A program made the translations under genes and the position numbers. The notes beneath the pieces are model-generated. The model did not search any database. It saw only the letters and a program-made list of their open reading frames with translations, and was not told the origin of the DNA. Below are positions 1 through 11,854 of a stretch of DNA of 64,000 bases, one piece after another (position 1 is the first letter of the stretch; the number at the start of each line of letters is the position of its first letter). Origin of the DNA: Tubulanus polymorphus (taxonomy: Eukaryota; Nemertea; Palaeonemertea; Tubulaniformes; Tubulanidae); the NCBI RefSeq assembly GCF_964204645.1, contig NC_134025.1, positions 19,064,001-19,128,000 of the forward strand, written 5' to 3'.

Positions 1-640
1 TGAAACAACTGATTTACTAGGTCAAAAATGGCTTAAGGTCATTGGACCCTAATTTTTTTAGGAGAATGGAGAAGCTGTAACCAAGCAGCACGCTATAGGA
101 GTATGCTAACTATATTCTTCATTCCAAAGCTCAAGCGTCTTTTGGGGAACAACATGAAACATGCATGGTTTCAGCGAGATGGGCCCACCTTGCCCTTACT
201 GCAAAACTGACAGTAGATGTTCTACGTCAGAATTTTGGAAAGAGAATCATCTCACTCAAGAGTGAATGGCTGGCCCCCTATTCACCTGATCTGAATCCCA
301 TTGATTATTATTTTTTGGGCATATCTCAAAGACGTCCATTAAGGCAGACCAACAACTATTGAACATTTGAATAAAAACATTCGGTAGGAAATAGCAAATA
401 CAGGGTTCGATGTATTGAGAAATGTGGAAATTTTTGTTAAAAGGGTAGCAGTAATGAAAAATCTACAGGGATCACATATTGAGCATATCTTGTAAATTGT
501 TTGAAATGAAATGATTGTTGATTACCATAAAAAACTTATCACTTTCATCTATCTGGTATAAGTTTGGTGTATCCATCTTTAAAAATGAAAGTAGGGAGTG
601 CAATTCTTTATTGTATAGTAATTTCTGGGACACCCTGTAC
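1..640 (+). mobile_element. Tc1/mariner transposon remnant, right part
   Basis: The plus strand encodes the C-terminal part of a Tc1/mariner-type transposase. A frame beginning near 160 reads WFQRDG, and after a frameshift another frame gives VLRQNFG (about 222-242) and then YSPDLNPIDYY (279-311), the block around the last catalytic acidic residue in this superfamily. A stop follows at 360. Near 631-640 lies CACCCTGTAC, whose reverse complement continues as a GTACAGGGTGTCCCAGAAAT terminal-repeat-type end, so the element probably ends there. Its left part lies outside the window. The frameshift and short length make it an inactive copy. Confidence 0.75.
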
Positions 641-935
641 ATATTCAGCTATTACTATTTCCAACGATGATTTTTGTAACATGATGATAATACGTAACCT
701 GTATTATATCAGATGTTCATATTGTCTGTTGACATGGCTACAACAACACTTGAAAGTGATCTAAACTAGGCGCCATCATTAGGCCTGGATGGAGGATGTC
801 TCTACTGGTTTATCTAAACAAAATATAGTCTTACATCTGCATAGCATACAACAAGGGCTTGGACAGAAAAACAACGTTGCTTAAATGTAACTATAACATT
901 GATGAGTTAGTGTCAGTGTTTTCCGCGGATATTCA

Positions 936-1100
936 TATTTCCTGACTACTGGCCACATTATCCTCATTAGATTGCGGTTTAAATTCAGGGAACCATAGGG
1001 GCATGAATTCACATCATATTTCCTGACCACTGACCACATTATCCCCATTAGATTACAGTTGTTCATATTCAGGGGACAATAGGGCCATAAATTCACGTCA
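936..1100. repeat. Imperfect tandem duplication of about 80 bp
   Basis: Two adjacent copies (about 936-1014 and 1016-1100) share TATTTCCTGACYACTG, CCACATTATCC and CATTAGATT in the same order, with about 80% identity. No coding signal is seen. It may be part of an unrecognised repeat. Confidence 0.6.
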
Positions 1101-2114
1101 CGCAAGAAAATAAAGATATTCACCGTTTCATGGCCATATTTTGGTTAACCCATTTGCACTCAGGATTGTCACTATGTAGCGTCTTGCTCCTCAGAAAATT
1201 CAGATGAAAATCCTCATTTAATATACAAATTAGCTTATTTCCAGTTGATATTTATGTACTACAAGTTTGTGTTTTTATAGTAATTAGTCAAGGCTATCCT
1301 ATACAGTCACCCTTGCCTCGTACTTTGTCATTCTGGCTTAATCGTCTTAATAAACTTAATGATTAAAGCGCAGTCGACTATTATATACAATTTGGTAAGG
1401 GGCAGAAAGCAAATTGATAGCTGCGTATAGGTTTGAATGCAACTTACTGTTTTTATGTAGCAGATGATAAAATGGTGGATTCCGGCAGCTTGGGGAGTAG
1501 TAGGCTACAGATGGGCAAACGAATGTCTACTAAGTTAGCTGTGCCTTCATGTCAATTAACTATTCGACTAACCAGATGTCATTGGAATCACTAATCTGTT
1601 GCTCGCTAAGAAATTCATGATTCACAGAATATATACAAAGAGATTGTATGTATAAAATACCCATTGTTCCCTGTGTATATAGTTTTCACAATAAATGTAA
1701 TGTTCCAAACAGCTAATATAGGTTACACAAAGTACGGATAATGGATTACAAATTAGACACTTTTTTGGTTTAAATGCAGACGGATTAACTGAGGTTGACT
1801 GTATTTATAATACATTTCCATATATGATGTGTGTAGATGTATATCCTATAAGTAAGAACGTGTAATTCAAAAAAAAATTGAATTTAGATTGAATATGAAT
1901 GGTGAAAAATGGTATTATGGCCAACAAGTTGCGTGTTATATCATAAGTTACTTTATTTTCATTTTATTTAACATGTTCGAACCACATCTGAACCTTGAAT
2001 TATTTTTGTTAGAGGAATAATATACCATTGAGTTTGGTTTACTTTACCTTCACCTTTATGCTGTTACCCGATATAGAATAAAAGTATTTACGGTTCACTT
2101 TCCTTTTTTTTCAG

Positions 2115-2201
2115 ATGACAGAAACTATGAAATCAGAAATATCGCGGTTAAAAGAGGAAAATGCTGCATTGATACGTGTAATAAGCAAACTGTCAAAATA
2201 A
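2115..2201 (+). CDS. Terminal exon of a coiled-coil protein, Par-4/PAWR-like C-terminus
   Basis: A pyrimidine tract (about 2099-2112) and CAG precede a 29-codon open stretch ending in TAA at 2199-2201. The reading frame enters in phase 0. The peptide has leucine/isoleucine heptad spacing and contains RLKEENAALIRVISKLSK at the very end. The vertebrate pro-apoptotic Par-4 (PAWR) protein ends in a leucine zipper with a very similar arrangement (LKQEN, then LL-VV-QL and a basic residue at the end). That would make this the last coding exon of a Par-4-type gene whose earlier exons lie to the left. The match rests on about 20 residues, so another coiled-coil protein is possible. What follows would be 3' UTR, with no clear poly(A) signal chosen. 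Confidence 0.5.
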   Translation: MTETMKSEISRLKEENAALIRVISKLSK

Positions 2202-3296
2202 TTTAGATCAGTCATTTTAGGCTGAATAATATGTTAGCATCATTACCCAGGTTTGATTGGCTATCAAAACGTTAACTCATTTACACACTACACTAGATAA
2301 AATTACTCTCCCTTGTGAGGATCATGGCTAGATCATGCACTTTACCCTTGTCCCACAATTACTTTCCAAGGCAGGTTTCAATTGAACCTATTGAATTTCC
2401 AGAATATAGCTGAAACCAGAGCACTCCCAGGCTTGTATCTGGTTATTTTGGTAATAGAGTGTATAATGGTCGAAATAGCCCATCCATTAGTGCGTCACTT
2501 CCAGTGACTACATTACCAATCAGGGTGTGTATCCTATATTTTGCGAGGGCGAGCTTGCTTGTCATAGGTATAGCATGAATTCTTAGCTTCCTGAGAGGCA
2601 GTGGCGAGAACCCAACTAAAAATTGTCCCATTCAAAAGGGTTTATGAGATACAAATCAGGATTTCTTTGGGTTCCTGAAGTTTGGTGTACACTGAATTTT
2701 GTCATTTCAAGATTTTGGAAATCAAGACCTCAAGACCTGTTAAACAAATATTCAGAACTGGGTAGTTCACTTTACATCCTTGTGTGAAAATATTGAAATT
2801 CTATGGTTCGGGGATGAAAATCTTCCGCGGTTGGAGGTCAATTTTTATCATTCTTGAGATTGATGTAGATCCGTTGAGAAAACGATAGGGGGGGGGGTGG
2901 ATTAGGGTCTTGGGGGAAAGTTGATAGTTGGATCGAAACATACTAAAAGAACAGACCGTAAAGGCGTCTCATAAAACCGGTGCTATGTTCTCTTTTTTTA
3001 TAACATCATTGCGAAACACTGCTGTTGTCTAGAACGACTCACTCTGTGCAACAGATCAATAATATATATACATGCAATAGCGCTGCACGAAAAATCTATA
3101 TTTTGAATCTGCGGTCGCGGGCTTCAAATCATCCAACAAAGCATAGCCCACGTGCGAGCCTGTAGGTGCTCAATAAGAGTAGTCATTGTTTTAATTCAGG
3201 CACAATACGCTTGGCTTGAGTGATAGATTGGAAGATTATAGATAGGGGCTCCTCTTGGGACTCTGCCATTTATTGACAAGTTCATTTAAGTATGAA

Positions 3297-3328
3297 CATG
3301 GGCGTATAATCTAGTTTATACGTCCATG
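3297..3328. repeat. Hairpin with CATGGGCGTATA stem
   Basis: CATGGGCGTATA (3297-3308) is followed after 8 bases by TATACGTCCATG (3317-3328), an inverted repeat with one mismatch. The stem is nearly the same as that of the hairpin at 5313-5357. Confidence 0.7.
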
Positions 3329-5312
3329 GCATGAAAATGTTCTAGTGATTTGGATATCATCGGAGCCATCCTCTTCATGTACTCGAGACATAAACAAACA
3401 ATTGATCAACCGCGTGGCAGCGGTCTTATTTCGTCATTGGAGAATGGGCCGGTGCGCCAAAAACTCCTTGAAATTTCAAAATTTTCTTTCGATTAAATTG
3501 ATGATACAGTTTGATTTCATAGGTTAAGGGACCTTCTTAATTCAAAATAAATTTGTTCGCGGATTTGGTAAAAACCTTCCCACCCACGTCTCTGCTATAA
3601 GTCTGGTTTAGCTTTTTATTTCAATATTTTTTTAAAAAAAAGCAATTAAAATAAAATTTACCTGTCCTAGTCACTTTCCAGAAAAAAATGATGAGAAACT
3701 AGGGTATTTCTTTGTGTGGCCTAACAAAATAGTGAAAAACATGGGTTAATTGAGATTTTAATTATTTCATTCGGGTATTTTTTTCTGAGAGAGTTTTGCT
3801 GTAGCTCTGACAGATATTGAGATGTAAAGGTCAGAACATGGTATCTAATTTATGTTGAAAAACAGCCGACGCATTTAGGAAATTTTTAGTAATGAGGGAT
3901 AACGGAAGGCTTAATGAATAAATGGAATATGGATTGATTTTAACAATGATCATGTTTTTGATACCAGTTGACCATTTGTTACGTAAGTCAAATTTGTTTG
4001 TAATGTTAACAATCAAACATGAGAAAAAATATTTGTGAACTTGAAAGAGTATTCTGTTGCAGAGATGGTCAATATTTTTTCTGTTGTACGTACACAGCCG
4101 TAGACATAGTGGGTCCTCCATATGGTACTCCCATTCGTATTACATATTAGTCCTGCCTTTTTTGCTATGCGTTTTTAATTAGTGGACTCTATAGAATTGT
4201 TTGAGTTCAAGTGAAACCTGCCTTACTGTGTTGAGCTTCTGGTTATTGTGCAAATAACAGTCATTCTTGATATACCAGGGGTGTGGTTAAGATTAAGTAT
4301 GACTCCATGACATATCCTGTCAATTGCCATTTTTTGCATTTAGCAAATAAGCCAAAAGATATTCTCAAGGCTAGGTAGGAATGATTTAGAAGAAATTTAC
4401 ATAAATTTATCCAGTGTTAAACATGTGATATTTCAGTATTACATTTGTGGAACACCTGTACTTGATTCTCCTCTTCAAATATAGTTACCAATTAATAATG
4501 AAAGCTTTAATATCTGTCCAGTAAACACGATTTTCTGAGTTTTAACTGATGATTTGTCAATTTGTTGAAGTCGGGTGTATCCTTAATGCATACTCCCTTC
4601 CTACTTATGATGTCTGTTTCATGAAATTTGGAATACATGTATTGATGTTTGAGATCGTCCATTAAAGTCTGGATTGGCTAAAACTATGGCTAATGACATA
4701 TATATTGTATAGATTCTGTATCAATTCAGAATGTGGGACATGAGCTGAGCCAATAGCTTTGTAGAACGTGCGTGGATAAAATGAGTCACTATATAGGTTA
4801 CAAGAATATGCAGTAAATAAATGAATGCATGCATTTAGTGATAACTGCTGTCAGTTTTATCCATGTCTCCACCACGATTTACATTGCTGTTAGATCCTGT
4901 GTATATCCTCATTATTGATGCCACCGTACTCTAGATCTGTTGTTTATAACTATTTTTAAGTTGGTATGTGTCTATTTGCTTCTTGTCTTGTAATCGTCAC
5001 GATGACTTGTTGATAGTTTGCCAGGGCAATTATTGTATATGTATTATGATCATAAAAATGTAAATTATTCAATTTATCATATAAAGAAAAAAATACAAAA
5101 CATGACGATAAATTTTCATGTGGTAAAATTCATTTGTAGAATCTGGATTTTGATATGTACTTAGTAGCTTCTGTTTCGGCAGAATTTAAATTCGTGGACG
5201 ATTGTTGGCGACAGATGCAAACATGGTGTGTGCAGATTGGTAGGATCAATTTCTTGACTGATAATAATTTAATTGACAAATATAAAAGAATACAATGGTT
5301 CTCTTATGTGAT

Positions 5313-5357
5313 CATGGACGTATAGACTAGGGTTAGGCTCTAGTCTTTACGTCCATG
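5313..5357. repeat. Hairpin with 18-bp arms
   Basis: CATGGACGTATAGACTAG (5313-5330) and CTAGTCTTTACGTCCATG (5340-5357) pair with one mismatch around a 9-base loop. It shares the CATGGACGTATA core with 3297-3328, so both are probably remnants of one small palindromic repeat family. Confidence 0.75.
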
Positions 5358-6910
5358 GTGATATTCATGTTGTAATAAAAGGGCAAGGGTCTTGGAGAAG
5401 CAATATAATGCGTATGTTTAACCACCCCGCCCCGCCCCGAATTATTTCTAAGTTGAAACTACACAATTTTTCAGAAATTTTCTACCTAATTATATATTCA
5501 TAGAGGTACCTAGCCTACCATAATGTAGATATTAACTTTCCCAAGACACATGCACTAGCTTTATGGATAGATAACAAATATTTCAAATTTCAAGGCTCTA
5601 CCTCAAATACTTTTTTCAAAATCATGTTTTCGGTAATGTGCGTCAGCCGTAAATGATGATTGCGAGAAAACACCAATTTTTTGAAATTTCTCAAGGAATT
5701 TGACTTAATTTATCTAAAATGCAACAGTTTAGTAGGTTTACACCTATCAAATTGTCCATTCGAATGCTGGTTACCCTGCAGGTAGCTCCTGTGCCACCAT
5801 ATTGTGCAGAAGTTGGCAAAATTTTCATCCTGATGCTGAATTTATTGCATTCACCCTTGGTGGCTGGCTATTGTTTGCAGGGAGGTGGGCTGATTGGATT
5901 ACCCGTAAACTTTTTTCTTTTTCTTTGAATGTTTCTAACTTTCCTCATTTTTAGATAACAGTTTGAAGTTAATCATTTTACCACTTAAATGCCCAATGAA
6001 GCATGTATTCACGATACTAAAGCAAAATATGCTATGAAATTCTGTAAAGTCAAAATTCTAGAAAATTTCATGATTTTCATTTCTTTCAAAAAATGACACC
6101 CAACGACCTTCAGATCAATGTTTTGGGTAATCAAGTCTATTGTGAATCTATTGTAGATGGCAGCACTGCACGGGTATGAATAGTATCGGTTTAACACCTC
6201 TAAAAGTAACTTAGAACACGTTGCTAAGGGCTTTGAGATTGGAGCGGTCTTGTTTGACCCCCCAAAACATGCCTTTGCCGTTATCTGACCACTCCAAAAA
6301 TTTCGGAGGTCATTCTACCCACCTATAGTGTTCAATAACAGTACTTTAAAAAAAATGAGAAATTTAAGATTTTCCCTGAAATTCTAGTATACCAATACCT
6401 TTTAAGCATTATAGTAGGGAATTGCACTGACCCCTCCCTTCATCGCACAACACCAGTTAGTTTAATGTCTTTTACTACAAAATAAAAAATAGGCCTGGCA
6501 GGCAAAGAGTTGATATGTTCCTTCCAATTTTAACTTTCAAAAATTTCTCACATGGACCTGATGATTCTTTTTCCATCGACGTATAATTAGATATTGTCAT
6601 AGTTATCTTGACATAGTTAGTAATAAATAACATTTTTTTCTGTACAATTAAAATATATCGTTTGGCTCGGAGCCGATCAGGTCGGACTGGAACAGACGAT
6701 CTTTCTATCGCCCACCTCGGACACAGAACTCTTGTGTTTTCTTATGGTTCATTCCGAGTATCGACCGGTACATGTGTTTATTTCCGACAGTGATCTGACC
6801 TACATTCTACAGTGTTATTTTCATTCATACATGCAATCACACGCATAGTACTCATTCATTCATGCTGCTCACTCATCATTGATCTATTAATCATTAAACG
6901 GAAACTGCAG

Positions 6911-7039
6911 GCACACGACGTTGAAAAAAAACAAGTGATCGATGAATTCTATGAAGTCCTTATCAAGAATAAGAAAAAATATCGGTTGGCTAAAATCCCA
7001 TTTATTGACGATAAAATCCCAATAATCATTCAAACGCAG
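6911..7039 (+). CDS. Candidate internal exon, unknown protein
   Basis: A 129-bp stretch (43 codons) has AG before it (CTGCAG, 6905-6910) and CAG/GTAATT at its end. It can be read in phase 0 as a charged peptide containing EKKQVIDEFYEVLI and KYRLAKIPFIDD. Length divisible by three, donor match and ordinary codon use favour an exon. The region before the acceptor is purine-rich rather than pyrimidine-rich, which argues against it. I recognise no family. It could also be a fragment of a mobile-element ORF. Confidence 0.3.
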
Positions 7040-8100
7040 GTAATTTAGGTGTATTAAGCTTTTAAACAATTTTCTTTACAAATACCTTTTTATTATGGTG
7101 AACATCGATCTAGTGGGACATCGCTCACCTCGGATATTTTTCCACGGTCCCCAGAGATCCTAGGTAACCGGAGTCTAGTATATTATGAGATTTTAACTTG
7201 TCTTAATATTTGATAATTATTAGCCCTGTCATAAGATACATCTCCTGACATGGAATTGGGATCACATAATTCTTTGGTCTTGCCACCAGGGGGAGTTAAA
7301 TATTGAATAGTATATAATTTGTCTACTTATATTGGTACCTATGCATATTTTGTAATTGCAAAGTTGTAGCTAATTGAGAATCATTTGATTGCCGACCAAT
7401 CACAAGCTAGTAATTGTCACTTAAATTTACCTTGTCACGGCAGTTGAAATTTCGGGATTTTACTGGTAAATTACTGTTCATAGTAACATACTGGTCACTC
7501 TCAGTAGAAACCGGAAAATGGTTGGATATATCTGTTCCCATAAGATCCAAAGATTAGACGTAAGACTGATATTCACCAGCGCAAACGGTAACCAACTTGG
7601 CACGAACTCTTAACACCTTTTGGGAAATGTTTGGACTATGATAATATGATTTTCACGGGAGCAGCACATCGACCTATCCTATAGAAATACATTTTGAGAT
7701 AATCAACGAATAGGATTTAGTTTAGGACATCACGGTAGCTCTAAAACATAGGGAATTTTGTTAAGATCAGACTTCGACACGTCGCATTCCGAGCGAGATA
7801 CGAAATAAAGAACAAGATCTTCATAACGAATTTCTGCCGCTTGCATTACATTTTGTGGTTGAGGATACCTAGTGGTTTCACGAAGGATCTATTAACGAAG
7901 TTTGGTTTATGTGCTAGAATGTATCTGCCTTTAAACAGTGCAATTCACCATTTCGTACCGACGACGCTGACTTACTACAGTTATACATTCATCAGAGCGA
8001 GCTGTGGCTTCATCATATCATTTCATATCACCCATTAAATTCATTTTTAAGCCGAATTTCCGAACCCTACCACTCAGGACCCAGTTCCACGCGACCCAAG
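7040..8100. other. Non-coding stretch, nothing recognised
   Basis: No convincing coding signal. CGCYCACCTCGGA occurs at about 6709 and 7124, suggesting a repeated segment. The right part may belong to the long terminal repeat or leader of the gypsy-like remnant that follows, but no border is visible. Confidence 0.35.
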
Positions 8101-8128
8101 ATTTGTTGGATGTCGAAACACAGGCCAG

Positions 8129-8700
8129 GTGCCCCGGTCCCCCAAGCCCAAGTTTCAATGCAGGCCCCTGTTGCTGACGAATATGAAGAGGTTCAACAAA
8201 GATGGCATCTTCCAGGTGGTTGACAACATCATTGCCAGCGGGATCGACTTAAACCGACTACTGCGCATGATCAGGATCGTGCAGAGAACGCCTCAAACAG
8301 ACCCTCATCTGACAACCACCACAGCTGCCCCTGCAGCCGTTAGCCAAAACCCCTCCCACGACACAACAACCTTCATCGCAGGACACAACCAGGCCTACTG
8401 AAGATGCAGCAGCTGCCAACGCCTAGATCGAAATGCAAATGGCGCCACAGACTAGTAGATACGTTTACGGTGATCAGCTAAAACAAATTGAAGCACCTTC
8501 GATCCAAGCTAATGACCATTCATCGCCAGGAACCCATGACTAATCAACCTTCGTTTCAAAATACTGCGACTAATCAACCTTCGTTTCAGCAAACCTCATC
8601 TCAGAAAGTACCAGCGGCCCAGATTACACCTACTGTTGATATTACGGATAAACATCCCAAACTAGGCCGACAACCAGATATTTTTACAAGTGAATGACCA
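8129..8700 (+). pseudogene. Open fragments of a possible retroelement Gag
   Basis: Two open segments (8129-8401 and 8488-8697) are interrupted by a stop. The first contains NKDGIFQVVDNIIASGIDLNR followed by a Thr/Pro/Gln-rich tail. The second is Gln/Pro/Thr-rich with a short repeat (TNQPSFQ twice, about 8539-8592). The position directly upstream of a Ty3/gypsy RNase H fragment suggests retroelement origin. No Gag motif such as a zinc knuckle is visible, so this is inference. Confidence 0.3.
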
Positions 8701-8740
8701 AACAAAACCTATTAAAACTAAAATTGACAACAGAACCAAG

Positions 8741-8958
8741 CTTTCCGGACTTCACGTAACCATTTGTTTTACAAACCGACGCAGGTGGAACCGGTATTGG
8801 CATGGTTGTGACTCAAATCCAAGATGGGGTTGAAAGGGTGATTGGGTATGCCGGTCGTGCACTCGCTATGCAAAACCAGATCAGAACTATGGAAACGCGG
8901 AACGTGAATGCTCAGCTCTCGTTAAAGGAGTTTGGTACATCAAACCGTATCTCCATAG
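8741..8958 (+). pseudogene. Ty3/gypsy RNase H fragment, first part
   Basis: The translation gives LQTDAGGTGIG (about 8768-8800), the first catalytic Asp region of gypsy RNase H, then VERVIGYAGRAL. After a one-base frameshift it gives NYGNAERECSALV and VWYIKPYLH, the block around the catalytic Glu. The frame is broken just before NYGNAE and there is a stop before PFVLQTD, so this is a dead copy. It stops abruptly at 8958, where a DNA transposon is inserted. The same reading frame resumes at 9846 after the insertion and its target duplication. Confidence 0.8.
8949..8958. repeat. Target-site duplication, left copy
   Basis: ATCTCCATAG directly abuts the left inverted end of the 877-bp transposon and is repeated exactly at 9836-9845. 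Confidence 0.85.
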
Positions 8959-9835
8959 GGTAGTTCTCTAAACGTGGAAAACGGAATGACGGAAACGGAA
9001 TGGCGGAGGGAGTATCTATGAAGGCGGAACGGCGGAGAAGCCTAGAATTCGGTTGCGGATTCTGCAGAAAACACATATTTATATTATACTGAACCTGGAT
9101 TTTACTGCACGCGGTAGACCTAGCCCCGCGTGTATCAGCCGGCGCGTGTTTCAGTACGATACTCGTCAGGATAAAGCCAATAATTGAGTGTAGGCCCTTA
9201 ACCTCATTACAAGTAAATAGGCCTACCAATCTCGTGAATATCCGCTCATTAGTAGTGACTAGCCTATATACGCTATGCAGACAAACTTTCCTCCATAAAT
9301 ATGCAAAGACTGACAAAATACTTTCCAAAAAAATATTTTATTCCTCAACCGAGCCGAGAATGATTCAAGGACTACATATAGAGTTATTTACAAATCAAAA
9401 CAACACAAAATACGTAGCTGGTACCAGTATGAGTAATCAATAGTACGAAATTCAATGTAGCGTAATTTAAAGGAATTCGATGGAATATCAAAATTGCAAG
9501 GATTAAATTAAACTGTATAGAGTCAAAAATCAGTGGAAGATAAACCCACTACATAAAAGAATTTATCAAAGGATTAAAAACAGAATTGTTTAACTGATCA
9601 AAATTGTGTGAATCTTTATATTTTGATTGATTAATTAAGTTTTTCATTAGCGGGTTTGATCCACTGTGTGATGTTTGTAGCTATAAGCTTATATAACAGA
9701 TGCATGACTGTATGTATCTTACTTTGTGCTGTCGCGTTGATGAGGTATTAAAAATACAAGCGATTCTGCCATTTCGCCTTCATAGATACTCCCTCCGCTA
9801 TTCCGTTTCCGTCATCCCGTGTTTAGAGAACTACC
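8959..9835. mobile_element. 877-bp non-autonomous Mutator-like (MULE-type) DNA transposon
   Basis: The ends are inverted copies of about 70 bp: left 8959-9029 begins GGTAGTTCTCTAAAC, and right 9763-9835 ends GTTTAGAGAACTACC. Both contain GGAGGGAGTATCTATGAAGG or its complement. The element is flanked by a perfect 10-bp duplication, ATCTCCATAG (8949-8958 and 9836-9845). Long inverted ends with a 9-10-bp duplication fit the Mutator superfamily. No transposase is encoded; the interior is AT-rich with short open frames. It lies inside a gypsy RNase H reading frame, so it moved after that retrotransposon was in place. Confidence 0.85.
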
Positions 9836-9845
9836 ATCTCCATAG
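9836..9845. repeat. Target-site duplication, right copy
   Basis: An exact copy of the 8949-8958 decamer, abutting the right inverted end. Confidence 0.85.
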
Positions 9846-10005
9846 TCGTCGTTTCACATGTGAGTGGACAACTCGGCTGTCGGTTAAAAAACCGAAAGGC
9901 CGACTAGCGGCAACTGAGATACAGATCAAAAATAAATGCCGACATTGTTCACAAGTCAAACCACGTTCGTAATAACGCAGATGGCCTGTGACTCTGTCCG
10001 TATCC
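9846..10005 (+). pseudogene. Ty3/gypsy RNase H fragment, second part
   Basis: Continues the RNase H interrupted at 8958: it reads RRFTCEWTTRLS, KPKGRLA, and then after frame changes HVRNNADGL (about 9962-9992), the end-of-RNase-H signature that is usually HxxxNxADALSR in gypsy elements. Stops and shifts show decay. The integrase that should follow is missing; instead LTR-like sequence and a primer-binding site come next. Confidence 0.7.
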
Positions 10006-10263
10006 GGAGTTAAATGCTATCGGTAGTTTACCGCAAATTTCTCATGCCGATTTGAAAACGGCACATGAGAGTGATACGACCATCCGACCACGAGTTACTG
10101 ATCCCTATCGACGGACAAGGACACTTGCACCTGGCTGCCATAGAGTGAGTCAGGTCACTCGTTGACTTTAGGGGCCGTGCGGGTTGATTCATCCTGGCTG
10201 CTCAAGAATAAAGTTCTATTACATGGATTTCTGTCTTCCTTGTTATATTGTAAGCGTCAGACA
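10006..10263 (+). repeat. Probable LTR (or LTR part) of a Ty3/gypsy element
   Basis: This segment lies between a gypsy RNase H end and a primer-binding site followed by Gag, the place of an LTR. It contains an AATAAA signal (about 10207) and ends in CA (10262-10263) just before the primer site. The left border is not defined and no second LTR copy was found, so the extent is approximate. Confidence 0.5.
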
Positions 10264-10280
10264 TGGTGTCAGAAGAGGGA
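10264..10280 (+). promoter_or_regulatory. Retrotransposon primer-binding site, tRNA-Leu type
   Basis: TGGTGTCAGAAGAGGGA begins directly after the LTR end. It is complementary, with one mismatch, to the 3' end of animal tRNA-Leu (ending CCCACTTCTGACA plus CCA), a primer used by some gypsy elements to start minus-strand DNA synthesis. Confidence 0.65.
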
Positions 10281-10368
10281 TCGGTATTCCCGCGAAAGCC
10301 ATAGTAGTATAGCAGCTCAGAAATAGAAACCAGGTTGTCATCATATTCCCCAACGTCAAGTGCTATTA

Positions 10369-11050
10369 CAATGACAATAGCTGGACTACGTAAACCGAAC
10401 CCTCTATCCTTCGAAGGAAACATCGCTGAAAATTGGAGAGTGTTCGAGCGTGAGTACGACATTTTTTTATTGTCGCTGAGTATGGAGACAACCCAAACGC
10501 TGTCAAGGCAGCGATACTACTGAACTTAGCAGGCTCGGATACCAATGAAAGAGAGCGTACATTTCACCACGCCGCAGCTGTACCAGGGAGGCCAGATCCT
10601 GCTGGAGGAGATTTTCTGGCGTTCCTGCAGAGTCGCGATGACCCAGCCATTTTAAACGTAACTTTGCCGAACTCGGCAACCCTCGCACTAATGTGATATT
10701 GGAGCGTTTCTAGTTCAATTCTCGTAGTCAAGGGGAGAATGCATCGTTCACAAGGTTCTTGTCCGATCTCAAGCCAATTCGGAGATCTGTGAGATTAGAT
10801 GATCAGAGAAAGAATTGCGACAGGCCTTCATCGCGACAATGTTCGGAAAATCCTTTTACGCAAAACAGATCTTGCTCTTTGTCGGTGCCGTATGCTTTTG
10901 TCAGATACATGAAGTCTACGAGAAAGATGCAATGGAGATGAACCTGGACAAAACCAGGGACGTTAACACAATACGAAAACGCGCAAATATCTGAGAAACG
11001 ACAACGCTCGTCATTCTAAGCCGATGAATACGTCGCGTAACTCGGGTGTT
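10369..11050 (+). pseudogene. Ty3/gypsy Gag pseudogene
   Basis: About 105 bp after the primer-binding site an ATG starts a frame with LSFEGNIAENWRVFEREYD, the usual N-terminal Gag pattern (GN-A-NW--F). Frameshifts then alternate reading frames. Later pieces give AAILLNLAGSDTNE, SFTRFLSDLK, and, in another frame, TGLHRDNVRKILL, all positions that occur in gypsy Gag capsid domains. No zinc knuckle or protease follows, so the copy is truncated after about 680 bp as well as frameshifted. Confidence 0.75.
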
Positions 11051-11700
11051 ACTAAAACTACGCATGACTAAAACGAAGAACCTCACAATCTTGGTCTAAC
11101 GTTACAACTATTGATCGTATCTTCATATCATAATATTATACTACATACATCTACATACTATTTTACAAATCCATTACGTAACTTTAGGCCTTAAAGTTAG
11201 AAAATACAAAATATCGGACTTACCTAAAATAATAACACACATATAAGGCACGAGATGATTTCTGAATGACGAACTGCTTTATTTTGCGACCAAGTCGAGA
11301 ATGACCAGTAGGACCAAACCGGTTTATGTCCCCTGGTCACTCCAGACTTGGACCCATCCAGCAATCCCTTGTCCTGATTGGATGCATGTCAAGTCCTAGC
11401 AAAAGTTGGGGGTAGAAGGTCCACATAGAAATGCGCAAATTAAAAATTCCCGTGAAAACAGAAAGGTGGCAGTCAGTATGCCAACTGAGCAACAGATGTC
11501 AAATTCTTGGTCAAAATATCAATTCGATGCTCAGTCAAGCAAAAGGCACGCTGTCTCCAGTTTATGACAAGAACGAACAAGAATATATTATATGTTTGAG
11601 TTATAAATGCGTGAAGATACATGAAAAATATTATGTTATCTTTTAATTCAGCGGATCTAATTTTACAGTTATCATAGAATTCTAACAACTGTTTTATTTA
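11051..11700. other. No gene recognised
   Basis: Short overlapping open frames on both strands at 11431-11688 are reciprocal shadows with no family resemblance. Nothing else is supported. Confidence 0.4.
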
Positions 11701-11854
11701 GCTATAAATTGAAAAAGAAAATAAATCTGAAATCATAATAATTGATTTAATATTCTGTTGATTTTTATATATTAGATGTAATTAATTTAATACCTTACTT
11801 TCACTCATTTTATAGTTAAAATATATAAAATAAATTAAATTAAAAGATGCCGTT

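Larger units (their letters stand above)
2202..6650. other. Non-coding stretch, no gene recognised
   Basis: About 4.4 kb of AT-rich DNA. Open frames are short (under 100 codons) and resemble no family I know. The beginning may be 3' UTR of the exon ending at 2201. The only structures noticed are two hairpins at 3297-3328 and 5313-5357 with related stems, and a G-homopolymer near 2888. Confidence 0.5.
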
